A stretch of 43,709 nt of DNA from Cyanobacterium sp. T60_A2020_053 (GTDB lineage Bacteria > Cyanobacteriota > Cyanobacteriia > Cyanobacteriales > Cyanobacteriaceae), in NCBI GenBank assembly GCA_015272165.1, contig JACYMF010000056.1, positions 1 to 43,709 on the forward strand, in the 5' to 3' direction. The stretch's first letter is position 1, and every line of letters starts with the position of its first letter. The notes under the pieces were generated by a model. The model did not search any database, was not told the DNA's origin, and saw nothing but the letters and a program-made list of their open reading frames with translations. Positions 16,014-23,772 of this stretch are shown one piece after another. The position numbers and the translations under genes are program-made.

Positions 16014-17193
16014 CCAGCGCCCTCAACTGTTGCTCAAATTTTTGGGCATAATCGGGACTTTGCTGTTGATGTAATATTAAGGCTTGTTGCAAATACTTGA
16101 AACTATCTTCATATTGTGCTAGATGATATAAGAGTAAACCTAAATTTTGATAAGCTAAGGCATAATCGGGTTTAAGTTGAATGGCTTGTTGATAAGCGCC
16201 CTTCGCCTCGGCAAATTTGCCCGTAGCTTTGTAACAAATACCAAGATTATAATAAGCCACCGCAAAGTTAGGCATAATCTTAATACATTCATGGAATAAA
16301 ACCAGCGCCCGTGACCATTCCTGTACTTGAGAGGATAGGCTACCATAATTAAAATATGCACCTATTTTCAAAATGGGCAAAATCGGCGCTTTGATAGCTT
16401 TTTGATAATGTTTTTCTGCACCTTCGGCATTTCCCTGAGTTACCAAAGCATTGGCAAGATGATAATGCAATTCATAAGTAACGGCAGGGGCGCTACCATG
16501 TAATTTTAAGCCCTTAGTGAGTAATTTAAAACCCTTTTTCGTTTCTCTTAACTGTAGATACAAAGCCCCCAATTTACTACACACATAACTATCATTGGGG
16601 TGATGTTGCAAATAACCCTCCATAGCTGTTTTTGCCCGTTGTGCCTTATTTTGAGCTTCAATTACTTGCGGTTGATAGCCATAATGATTAATTGCCACCT
16701 GCGGTAAATCCACGATGCGCCAATGGGATTCCTGTTGACAAATTTCTAACACCGCATCATCAATTAAGGCATGGTAAGGGCGAGAAAATTTGATGTTATG
16801 GTGGCGCCGAAATAATCTCGATAGCTGAGAGTAAGGGGAAGATACCGTGCCAATTTCCTGACGTAATAAATTAATTACTAGAGTATTATCATCTTCCACC
16901 GCTTCCTTGATGAGGGGAATTATTTTGTTATCTAATACCTCATCAGCATCTAATACCAATATCCAATCACCGCTAACTTTTGTCAAAGCAAAATTACGGG
17001 CGCTGGCAAAGTCATCTTGCCACCCATAATCAAAAACCAGCGCCCCCAGCCCCTCCGCTATTTCTTTTGTGTTATCCTGAGAGCCAGTATCCACCACGAC
17101 TACTTCATCCACAAGGGGAAGGGCGCTGGTAACACAAGCCGATAAATTTTGCGCTTCATCTTTGACAATCATACAGAGGGAAATTTTAGCCAT
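16000..17193 (-). CDS. Glycosyltransferase family 2 with C-terminal TPR repeats
   Basis: The 397-aa protein begins with the short GT2 domain typical of cyanobacterial TPR glycosyltransferases: SLCMIVKDEAQNL near residues 5-17, VVVVDTGSQDNT near 33-44, a ASARNFAL stretch, and ILVLDADEVLD near 77-87 (the metal-binding DAD). From about residue 200 there are tetratricopeptide repeats with clear AYYNLGICYKATGKFAEA and AYQNLGLLLYHL units. Proteins of this kind probably glycosylate a protein or polysaccharide precursor, using the TPRs to hold a partner. The last residues, GYEL, and the stop codon come from the ATAATTC repeat array, so the C-terminus has been reshaped. Confidence 0.88.
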   Translation of the reverse strand: MAKISLCMIVKDEAQNLSACVTSALPLVDEVVVVDTGSQDNTKEIAEGLGALVFDYGWQDDFASARNFALTKVSGDWILVLDADEVLDNKIIPLIKEAVEDDNTLVINLLRQEIGTVSSPYSQLSRLFRRHHNIKFSRPYHALIDDAVLEICQQESHWRIVDLPQVAINHYGYQPQVIEAQNKAQRAKTAMEGYLQHHPNDSYVCSKLGALYLQLRETKKGFKLLTKGLKLHGSAPAVTYELHYHLANALVTQGNAEGAEKHYQKAIKAPILPILKIGAYFNYGSLSSQVQEWSRALVLFHECIKIMPNFAVAYYNLGICYKATGKFAEAKGAYQQAIQLKPDYALAYQNLGLLLYHLAQYEDSFKYLQQALILHQQQSPDYAQKFEQQLRALGYEL

Positions 17194-17199
17194 ACTTTT

Positions 17200-17243
17200 G
17201 TTAAATTGTTCTTAACCTACAATCGCTGGACTCGCATTATAAT
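17200..17243 (+). promoter_or_regulatory. Pho-box-like promoter of pstB
   Basis: Two 8-bp direct repeats, GTTAAATT (17200-17207) and CTTAACCT (17211-17218), are separated by 3 bp, the spacing of the cyanobacterial Pho box (consensus close to YTTAAYYW). A perfect TATAAT lies at 17238-17243, about 28 bp before the pstB ATG, so the second repeat sits at the -35 position as expected for an activator such as SphR. The first repeat fits the consensus less well. Confidence 0.5.
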
Positions 17244-17270
17244 GACTTTAACCCAAAAGTAACTAAAAAA

Positions 17271-18077
17271 ATGAACCCTGAATTAGAAAAAAACACCACA
17301 GAAGCAGTGGTAAAAATTGAAAATGTTGACGTTTATTATGGTACTCATAAAGCCGTAGCTGGAGTAAATATCGACATCCCCAAAAATAACGCTGTTGCCT
17401 TCATTGGACCTTCAGGATGTGGTAAAAGTACCATTCTGCGATGTATTAACCGTATGAATGACTTGGTTGCCAGCGCCCGTGTCGAAGGTAAAATAACCTT
17501 CAAAGACAAAGATATTTACGCTAAAGGAGTTGATCCTGTGGGCTTGAGATGTAAAATTGGCATGGTATTTCAAAAACCAAATCCCTTCCCAAAATCCATC
17601 TATGAAAATATCGCTTGGGGCGCTCGGCTCAATGGCTATCAAGGTAACATGGATGAATTAGTAGAACAATCTTTGCGTAAATCTGCGTTATGGGATGAAG
17701 TCAAAGACAAACTAAAACAAAGCGGTTTAGCTTTATCTGGGGGGCAACAACAGCGCCTTTGTATCGCGCGCACCATCGCCGTACAACCTGATGTTATCTT
17801 GATGGATGAACCCTGTTCAGCATTAGACCCTATTTCTACCCTCAAAGTGGAGGAGTCTATCCATGAATTGAAAGAAAACTACACCATTGTAATCGTTACC
17901 CACAATATGCAACAAGCCTCAAGGGTATCTGACTTAACTGCTTTTTTTAATGCTAAAGCGGTAGAAGGAAAAGGGGGTAAATTAGGTTATTTAGTGGAGT
18001 ATGACAAAACAGAAAAAATCTTCCAAAATCCTGCCGAAGAAGCCACTCAACAGTATGTTAGCGGGCGCTTTGGCTAA
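17271..18077 (+). CDS. pstB: Phosphate ABC transporter ATP-binding protein PstB
   Basis: The 268-aa protein has the full ABC ATPase set: Walker A GPSGCGKS at residues 46-53, the Pst-specific NRMNDL after it, Q-loop [16 protein letters not shown], signature [13 protein letters not shown] near 155-167, Walker [14 protein letters not shown] near 172-184, and the switch histidine in THNMQQA. It would energise import of inorganic phosphate through PstC/PstA with PstS outside. No pstS, pstC or pstA is in this window, so this copy is either at the broken end of an operon or an orphan paralogue. The upstream Pho-box-like sequence suggests phosphate control. Confidence 0.95.
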   Translation: MNPELEKNTTEAVVKIENVDVYYGTHKAVAGVNIDIPKNNAVAFIGPSGCGKSTILRCINRMNDLVASARVEGKITFKDKDIYAKGVDPVGLRCKIGMVFQKPNPFPKSIYENIAWGARLNGYQGNMDELVEQSLRKSALWDEVKDKLKQSGLALSGGQQQRLCIARTIAVQPDVILMDEPCSALDPISTLKVEESIHELKENYTIVIVTHNMQQASRVSDLTAFFNAKAVEGKGGKLGYLVEYDKTEKIFQNPAEEATQQYVSGRFG

Positions 18078-18512
18078 TGGTGAAGGGCAAAGGTGTCAGG
18101 TATCAGGTGTTAGGTATTAGGTTAAAGAAAGGTTTAAAGTCTGTTCTACATAACAAAAAGTGTCATAAATTGACTTTTTTTTCTAAAAATACTCTATTTT
18201 TTCTATCCCAATCAAAAATTATGGTGAAGGGCAAAGGTGTCAGGTATCAGGTGCTAGGTATTAGGTTAAAGAAAGGTTTAAAGTCTATTCTACATAACAA
18301 AAAGTGTCATAAATTGACTTTTTTTTCTAAAAATACTCTATTTTTTCTATCCCAATCAAAAATTATCGAGACAAATGAGCAATTTATGAAAAATAACTAT
18401 TTGGCTAAACTCTTTAATTTGTGAGAATTTCACCTGAAGCCTGACACCTGAAGCCTGACACCGCGACACCCGAAGCCTGACACCTTTCCTCACCAAAATA
18501 CTTTTTCAACAC
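18077..18512. repeat. Dispersed noncoding element, copy B, with 144-bp internal duplication
   Basis: The 440 bp between pstB and proC hold the largest copy of the element seen at 11104. Positions 18077-18220 and 18221-18364 are a direct duplication with two visible mismatches in 144 bp. The remainder, 18365-18512, contains heptamer units of the type ACCTGAA/GCCTGAC and ends in CACCAAAATACTTTTTCA, the end shared by the other copies. An open frame of 115 codons across the duplication exists only because 144 is a multiple of three. Confidence 0.85.
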
Positions 18513-18519
18513 TGCCTAA

Positions 18520-19323
18520 TTAGGATAACTCAACCGAGCGCCCGTGAGCCGCCTTGACAGCTTCGAGGAGGGCGCTACGAAACCCGTTAGCTTCCAAAGT
18601 CGCTACCCCTGCAATGGTTGTACCGCCGGGGCTAGTAACTTGATCTTTTAATACTGCTGGGTGTAAATTCTTCGTTTTAATTAACTCAGCCGTGCCTAAA
18701 ACTGTTTGTATTGCTAAACGTTGGGCAATGGCACGGGGTAAACCCACCGCTACTCCTCCATCACTTAGCGCCTCAATCATCATAGCCACAAAAGCAGGAC
18801 CTGATCCTGATAATCCCGTCACCGCATCCATCAAATTTTCTGGCACTTGTACCACTTCCCCAATACAATTAAAGATTTTTTCGGCTATAGCCAAAGACTC
18901 TAAGCTAACATGATCATTGGGAGTAATAGCCGTCATGCCTTGTCCGACGAGCGCTGGAGTATTGGGCATTACTCGAATAATACCAGCGCCCTCCAACACT
19001 GCTTCTAATTTGTATAGGGGAGTACCAGCCAAAATAGAAAGTATCAAAGCAGGATAATTCCCCATATAACTTGCCAACTGAGAAGCAATGAGAGAAAAAA
19101 TTTGCGGTTTAATGGCTAATAATAGCACTTCACAATTACCGAATACCTCCAGATTATTTTCCGTTGTAGCGACTTGGTAAGTGTTGCGCCAAAACTCCCG
19201 ACGACTGCTTTGAGGCTCACTAATTTGCACTTGTGAAGGTTGATATAAATTTTCTGCCAGTAAACGAGATACAATCGCCTCTGCCATCACCCCACCACCA
19301 ATAATACCTAATGAAAATGACAC
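18520..19323 (-). CDS. proC: Pyrroline-5-carboxylate reductase
   Basis: The 267-aa protein has the NAD(P)-binding start SLGIIGGGVMAEAI (residues 4-17), LLAIKPQIF near 70, the VMPNTPALVGQG signature near 117-128, GLSGSGPAF near 168-176 and the family signature VTSPGGTTIAGVATLE near 232-247. It catalyses the last step of proline synthesis, reducing 1-pyrroline-5-carboxylate. Length is normal. Translation starts at GTG, which fits the glycine-rich loop position. It appears to be monocistronic here. Confidence 0.95.
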   Translation of the reverse strand: MSFSLGIIGGGVMAEAIVSRLLAENLYQPSQVQISEPQSSRREFWRNTYQVATTENNLEVFGNCEVLLLAIKPQIFSLIASQLASYMGNYPALILSILAGTPLYKLEAVLEGAGIIRVMPNTPALVGQGMTAITPNDHVSLESLAIAEKIFNCIGEVVQVPENLMDAVTGLSGSGPAFVAMMIEALSDGGVAVGLPRAIAQRLAIQTVLGTAELIKTKNLHPAVLKDQVTSPGGTTIAGVATLEANGFRSALLEAVKAAHGRSVELS

Positions 19324-19415
19324 AATGTTTGACCAAAATAGACAACAACACTATTTTACAATCAAGTAGCAGTTGATTAAAAAATGAACAACGGATTAAA
19401 AGAGCAAAGGAAATT

Positions 19416-19451
19416 ATTAATTCATAATTCATAATTCATAATTCATAATTC
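19416..19451. repeat. Heptanucleotide repeat (ATAATTC), about 5 copies
   Basis: The same ATAATTC heptamer as at 15932-16013 lies in the divergent 207-bp gap between proC and the next gene. Nothing else is obvious in the gap. Confidence 0.85.
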
Positions 19452-19530
19452 TTATCTCACCATTGATAATTGAAGACTTTTAAGCTAACCTGAGAGAGAA
19501 ATCTTAGAACAATGTATTATTTTTAACAAA

Positions 19531-20271
19531 ATGGTAGCAACACCCAGCGCCCCTAGCCCCACTCAAAACCTCAAGGAAATCGAAGAATTAACCATTTCCA
19601 TCGGTATCAAAGGCTTAAATCCCACCATGTTAAGTGCCGAATATTTATCCATGAGTGGTATTGTGCCCAGTGATTGGGAATTAGCCAAACAACCTGTTTT
19701 AAATCCCCGTGGCTCTCAAGTTAATTACAAAAATGGTGTTAATATTGTGGCACAACCCAACGTCATTAATTTTGTCGAGGGAGTTGGCACAAAACAACTT
19801 AATGAACTTAGTTTTGCTAATCTTGCCTTACAATATATTGATAAATTAGCTAACGCTGAATATCAAGGCTTAAGCATTAATCCTAAAATTATCGTACCTT
19901 TTCAAGGAGATGAAAGCGTTGGAAAAAACTTTATTAATCAAGAATTATTAAAGCCGGGTAATTGGAGTACGTTTGAGGGCGCTAGTCCTCAATCTGCCAT
20001 TAATTTATTTTATCAACTAACTGACTATAATCTTGGTATTAATATTAATCCTGCTCGATTACAGCAACCAGATAATCAAGTTATTCCTGCTGTACTTTTT
20101 GCAGGTAGTTTTACTTATAATTTGACGGTATTAGAAGGAGTAAATAGATTAAATAATCTTAAAGAAAAAATTAATAAATGGCAAGACAATTTAACAACTT
20201 TTAGAAGTCTAATTAATGAGAAGTTTTTGAAAAAAGCAGTTTCTCAGCAAGAAAGTTTATTTGATAACTAA
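19531..20271 (+). CDS. Conserved hypothetical protein
   Basis: The 246-aa protein has no signal peptide or membrane segment. It appears to be an alpha/beta protein with a SIGIKGLNPTMLSAEYLS segment, a WELAKQPVLNP stretch, and a C-terminal coiled region (LNNLKEKINKWQDNLTTFRSLI). The N-terminus is Pro/Ser rich because two copies of the heptamer family lie there (SAPSP). I do not recognise the family; a close homologue search in other cyanobacteria would settle it. The next gene, a kinase, starts 138 bp downstream, past a small CGGGCTTCCAGCCCG hairpin at about 20297. Confidence 0.6.
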   Translation: MVATPSAPSPTQNLKEIEELTISIGIKGLNPTMLSAEYLSMSGIVPSDWELAKQPVLNPRGSQVNYKNGVNIVAQPNVINFVEGVGTKQLNELSFANLALQYIDKLANAEYQGLSINPKIIVPFQGDESVGKNFINQELLKPGNWSTFEGASPQSAINLFYQLTDYNLGININPARLQQPDNQVIPAVLFAGSFTYNLTVLEGVNRLNNLKEKINKWQDNLTTFRSLINEKFLKKAVSQQESLFDN

Positions 20272-20409
20272 GTTTAAAATATTTTTGAAGATATTTCGGG
20301 CTTCCAGCCCGAATTTGGTCAAATCTTTCACGCCATTTTAGTCTCTTAGTTATCCTAATTGATTTAATATTGCTATATACTGATAATACTTATTTTGACA
20401 TTGTGATCC

Positions 20410-21696
20410 ATGCCTATCCCAGAAAAAAATAACGAATCATCAGCGCCCTCCCCCTCACAAGAAATTCCCCTAGAAAATTTTACCAATAGAGAATTTCAGC
20501 GCCCTTCTAGTGCAGATAGTTATATTGGTGAAAGATGTGGAGAAAATGATCGTTATCAAATAGTCAAATTATTAGGAAAAGGTGGCATGGGTAAAGTGTA
20601 TTTAGCCGTCACTGAAACCCCTGAAGGTCAAGATCAATTAGTAGCAATTAAATTTCTTAATAAAGAATGTTTAACTGCTGAAAATAAAGAGGAAATTAAG
20701 CAACGTTTTAACAGAGAAATAGGCTTTTTAATTGAATTAAATCATCCTCATATTGTACGGTTTTTAGATAAAGGAATTTATTCTGTAGCACATCAAGGAG
20801 AAGTTTATTTAATTCCTTTTTATGTAATGGAATATTTACAAGGAAAAACTCTCACTCAATACCTAATAGAGAAAGGAAAAATAAGTTTTGAAGAAGCATT
20901 ACCCTTGATGATACAAGTGTTAGGGGCGCTTAGACAAACTCATAAACATGGCATTATACACCGAGACCTAAAACCAGATAATATATTTTTAGTTCCTACT
21001 TTTAATAACAAAAATATTGTTAAAATATTAGACTTTGGGATTGCTAGAAATCTTAATACCATGAGTATGGTTAGACTAACTAATGTTGCGGATTATTTCG
21101 GTAGCCCATATTACATTTCTCCTGAACATATTAAAGGAGTTTTTGAATTAGACACGCGCACTGATATTTATACATTAGGACTGATTTTTTATGAAATGTT
21201 AAGTGGAGAAAAACCTTTTGAGAATTATGAGGATATGCTTTTAACAAAAGGATGGTTAGGTGTTCATAATAATAAAATACCTAAACCTTTAATCACCCGT
21301 CAAGGTTGTGAAAATTTACCTATTTTAGTTAACGATATGATTATGAAATGTTTAGAAAAAAATCCTAATCATCGTTATCAACAGGCAGAAGATTTACTAG
21401 CAGATTTAATCACATTAAACCCAAAAAACTCCCCAGTTGTTTCCAATCAATCTCCTATGTCAGTATCATCAACTATTCTTGTCAATCCCTCCTTAACAAC
21501 AATATCAGAAGAAAAAATTATTAGTAATAAAAATAATATTTACTGGCTAATTTTGACGTTTATTTTAGGGATAATAACAGGTTTTTTAATTAGTCTTACT
21601 ATTCAATCTATCTCATCCGATAATCAAGAAAAAGCTCAACTTAATATAGGTGAAACAGGCATCTTGCCTGTGTTTGTAGAGAGGAAAGTACGGTAA
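20410..21696 (+). CDS. Membrane-anchored serine/threonine protein kinase
   Basis: The 428-aa protein has an N-terminal Pro/Ser-rich tail of about 45 residues, then a PknB-type kinase domain: YQIVKLLGKGGMGKVYLA (glycine loop, near 48-65), VAIKFLN lysine near 77, a catalytic loop HRDLKPDN near 180, DFGIAR near 205, and GSPYYISPEH activation segment with the APE equivalent. A single membrane helix (about 377-397) would anchor it with a short tail outside. It should phosphorylate Ser/Thr residues in response to an unknown signal; no sensor domain is present. The last residues, GETGILPVF, are encoded by a palindromic repeat, so the external tail is repeat-derived. Confidence 0.93.
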   Translation: MPIPEKNNESSAPSPSQEIPLENFTNREFQRPSSADSYIGERCGENDRYQIVKLLGKGGMGKVYLAVTETPEGQDQLVAIKFLNKECLTAENKEEIKQRFNREIGFLIELNHPHIVRFLDKGIYSVAHQGEVYLIPFYVMEYLQGKTLTQYLIEKGKISFEEALPLMIQVLGALRQTHKHGIIHRDLKPDNIFLVPTFNNKNIVKILDFGIARNLNTMSMVRLTNVADYFGSPYYISPEHIKGVFELDTRTDIYTLGLIFYEMLSGEKPFENYEDMLLTKGWLGVHNNKIPKPLITRQGCENLPILVNDMIMKCLEKNPNHRYQQAEDLLADLITLNPKNSPVVSNQSPMSVSSTILVNPSLTTISEEKIISNKNNIYWLILTFILGIITGFLISLTIQSISSDNQEKAQLNIGETGILPVFVERKVR

Positions 21697-21715
21697 AACA
21701 GGCATATTGCTTGTT
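21655..21715. repeat. Pair of palindromic repeats at the kinase 3' end
   Basis: ACAGGCATCTTGCCTGT (21655-21671) is a near-perfect palindrome lying in the end of the kinase gene. A second, less regular copy at about 21695-21715 (ACAGGCATATTGCTTGT) lies just after the stop. This kind of repeat is common in cyanobacterial genomes and can form hairpins that might stop transcription. Confidence 0.7.
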
Positions 21716-21758
21716 TTAATGTACAATGAAAAATCTTGAATATCATATTAACTAATTA

Positions 21759-23138
21759 ATGAAAAAAAATATATCAGCTAGACAAGGAGCATTTTTAGCC
21801 TTACAAAATATTTATAAAAATAAAGCCTATACAGATATAGCTATTGAAAAGATTTTTAAGCAATATCCCGATATTAAAAATATAGATAAAGGATTAATGT
21901 CAGAATTAGTTTATGGCATAATTAGAAGAAAAAGAACCCTCAATAGTTTAATTAATCAATTAGCCACAAAAAAAGCCAATCAACAACCTTTAGGCTTACA
22001 AATTATTTTACAAATTGGCTTGTATCAAGTGCGTTACTTAGATAAAATTCCTCCTTCTGCTAGTGTTAATACCAGCGTAGAGTTAGCCAAAAATAATAAC
22101 TTAGGTAAATTATCAGGAGTAGTTAATGGAGTATTGCGCAATTATATACGTTTAGCAGAAATAGAAGACCCTTTAATTTTACCATCAGAAATTATCCCTA
22201 AACTAGGAGTAAAATATAGCTTTTCTGACTGGATAGTCGAACTTTTTTTACAACAATTAAATCTCAAAGAAACTAAAAAATTATTGCAGTGGTTTAATGA
22301 AACTCCTACCCTAGATTTAAGAATTAATCCTCTCAAAACTAACCAAGAAAATGTCCAAAAAAGTCTCAGTGATGCAGACATAAAAAGTCAATCTATCCCT
22401 CATTTACCCCAAGCCCTAAGAATAGCCCAAGCCGTAGGTAATATTAATAATTTGAGTGGATTTAACGATGGTTTATTTACAATTCAAGATAGTAGTGCCC
22501 AATTAGTAACCCATTTCCTTAATCCTCAACCCCATGAAACTATTATTGATGCTTGTGCTGCTCCCGGGGGCAAAACTACTCACATCGCTGAATTAATGAA
22601 AGATACAGGGACAATTTTTGCTTGTGATGATACTCCTAGCCGACTAACTAAAATTACTGAGAACATTAATAGACTGGGTTTAAAATCAGTACAGGTAATC
22701 AACTTAGATACTAGCACCAGCGCCCCTCACCCCAATAGTAAATATGATCGTATTTTAATAGATGCGCCTTGCTCTGGATTAGGCACATTACATAAACGCC
22801 CGGATATAAGATGGCATCAAAAACCAGAGCGTATTAAAGAATTAGCCGAATTACAATTTAAAATATTAAGTAATATGTCGCAATATGTCAAAGAAAATGG
22901 CATTTTAGTTTATGCGACTTGTACCCTCAATCCCTTGGAAAATGAAGAAATAATCGATAAATTTTTAGCAAACAATCCGCAGTGGTATGTAGTCACAGAA
23001 AAAAATGATCTTACGGAGAATTTTCCGATAACATCAAAGGGGGCGATCAAAATATTTCCCCATCGTCATAATATGGACGGTTTCTTTATGATTAAATTAG
23101 CGCAAGGAGTGCAAAATGAATCAAGCAGACAAAACTAA
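21759..23138 (+). CDS. rsmB: 16S rRNA (cytosine-967-C5)-methyltransferase
   Basis: The 459-aa protein has an N-terminal NusB-like RNA-binding domain (about 1-130, ARQGAFLALQNIY) and a C-terminal SAM-dependent methyltransferase domain. Motif I is DACAAPGGKTTHIAEL near 263-278, motif IV DAPCSGLGTLHKRPDIRW near 331-348 with its Cys, and motif VI VYATCTLNPLENEE near 385 with the catalytic Cys. It methylates C967 of 16S rRNA. Its 3' end overlaps the following gene by 23 bp, which suggests translational coupling. Confidence 0.95.
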   Translation: MKKNISARQGAFLALQNIYKNKAYTDIAIEKIFKQYPDIKNIDKGLMSELVYGIIRRKRTLNSLINQLATKKANQQPLGLQIILQIGLYQVRYLDKIPPSASVNTSVELAKNNNLGKLSGVVNGVLRNYIRLAEIEDPLILPSEIIPKLGVKYSFSDWIVELFLQQLNLKETKKLLQWFNETPTLDLRINPLKTNQENVQKSLSDADIKSQSIPHLPQALRIAQAVGNINNLSGFNDGLFTIQDSSAQLVTHFLNPQPHETIIDACAAPGGKTTHIAELMKDTGTIFACDDTPSRLTKITENINRLGLKSVQVINLDTSTSAPHPNSKYDRILIDAPCSGLGTLHKRPDIRWHQKPERIKELAELQFKILSNMSQYVKENGILVYATCTLNPLENEEIIDKFLANNPQWYVVTEKNDLTENFPITSKGAIKIFPHRHNMDGFFMIKLAQGVQNESSRQN

Positions 23139-23526
23139 ACAGCTAATGAAAATTGTCATTGGTGCCGCTTGGATAGATGGCATTATCCAAGAAGAAGAAA
23201 GAGAATATCTCAAAAAAATGGCACAAGAAAAGGGCTTAAATGATGACCCAGAAATTAAAAGTTTACTATCAGAAATTAAATCTGTTTCTCACCAAGAATG
23301 TTACACATGGTTAGAGGAATATTTAGGTCAAAATCATCAAAAAAAAGACTATCAAAATTTATTAGAAGCGATTAGTGGTCTAGTCTATAGCGATGGTAAT
23401 ATTGATGTTCAAGAAGCAAGATTATTAAATCAAATTGAAAATTTTGACCCTGAAAATCAAACACCACAATCTATTTTTACTTATCTATTAAGTTCTGTGA
23501 AAAAAATTTACCGTAAAGCTCTTTAA
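23116..23526 (+). CDS. TerB-like protein
   Basis: The 136-aa all-helical protein has two similar acidic helix-turn units, AAWIDGIIQEEEREYL (residues 18-33) and LVYSDGNIDVQEARLL (near 89-104), the duplicated metal-type motif of TerB/DjlA N-terminal domains. TerB proteins sense or bind metal ions and are linked to membrane stress; the specific role here is unknown. It starts inside the end of rsmB in another frame, with ATGAATCAAGCAG as the start. Confidence 0.75.
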   Translation: MNQADKTKQLMKIVIGAAWIDGIIQEEEREYLKKMAQEKGLNDDPEIKSLLSEIKSVSHQECYTWLEEYLGQNHQKKDYQNLLEAISGLVYSDGNIDVQEARLLNQIENFDPENQTPQSIFTYLLSSVKKIYRKAL

Positions 23527-23630
23527 ATGGGGTTTAATCAACAATAAAGTCGTGAGGGCAAATTCACAATTGACAATTCTGAGGCTTTATCACCTCATAT
23601 TACTATCTTTAATATCAAGTAATTTACCCA

Positions 23631-23706
23631 CCGTGTAATGAATTACACGGCTAACAAGATTACGTTCAATAAATTGAACTAAGATTATTTTTAATTGATT
23701 TATAGG
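23631..23706 (+). repeat. 76-bp repeat with two palindromes, copy 1
   Basis: CCGTGTAATGAATTACACGG (perfect 20-bp palindrome apart from the centre) and TTCAATAAATTGAA are separated by about 14 bp and followed by a shared tail AACTAAGATTATTTTTAATT. A second copy in the same orientation is at 25629-25703. The two flank the decayed RND gene. The rest of the 246-bp gap before the RND gene holds heptamer-type AATTGAC/AATGGAT repeats and a CCACTTTTTCAG element end. Confidence 0.85.
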
Positions 23707-23772
23707 TATTTGAGACTTTCCCCTTTTTCCTACTTCAACGACACCACTTTTTCAGTAACCCCTAATTGTCAA

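Noticed and set aside
18077-18424. Open frame of 115 codons after pstB
   Set aside because: It exists only because the 144-bp duplication is a multiple of three; its sequence belongs to a noncoding repeat family found elsewhere in other frames.
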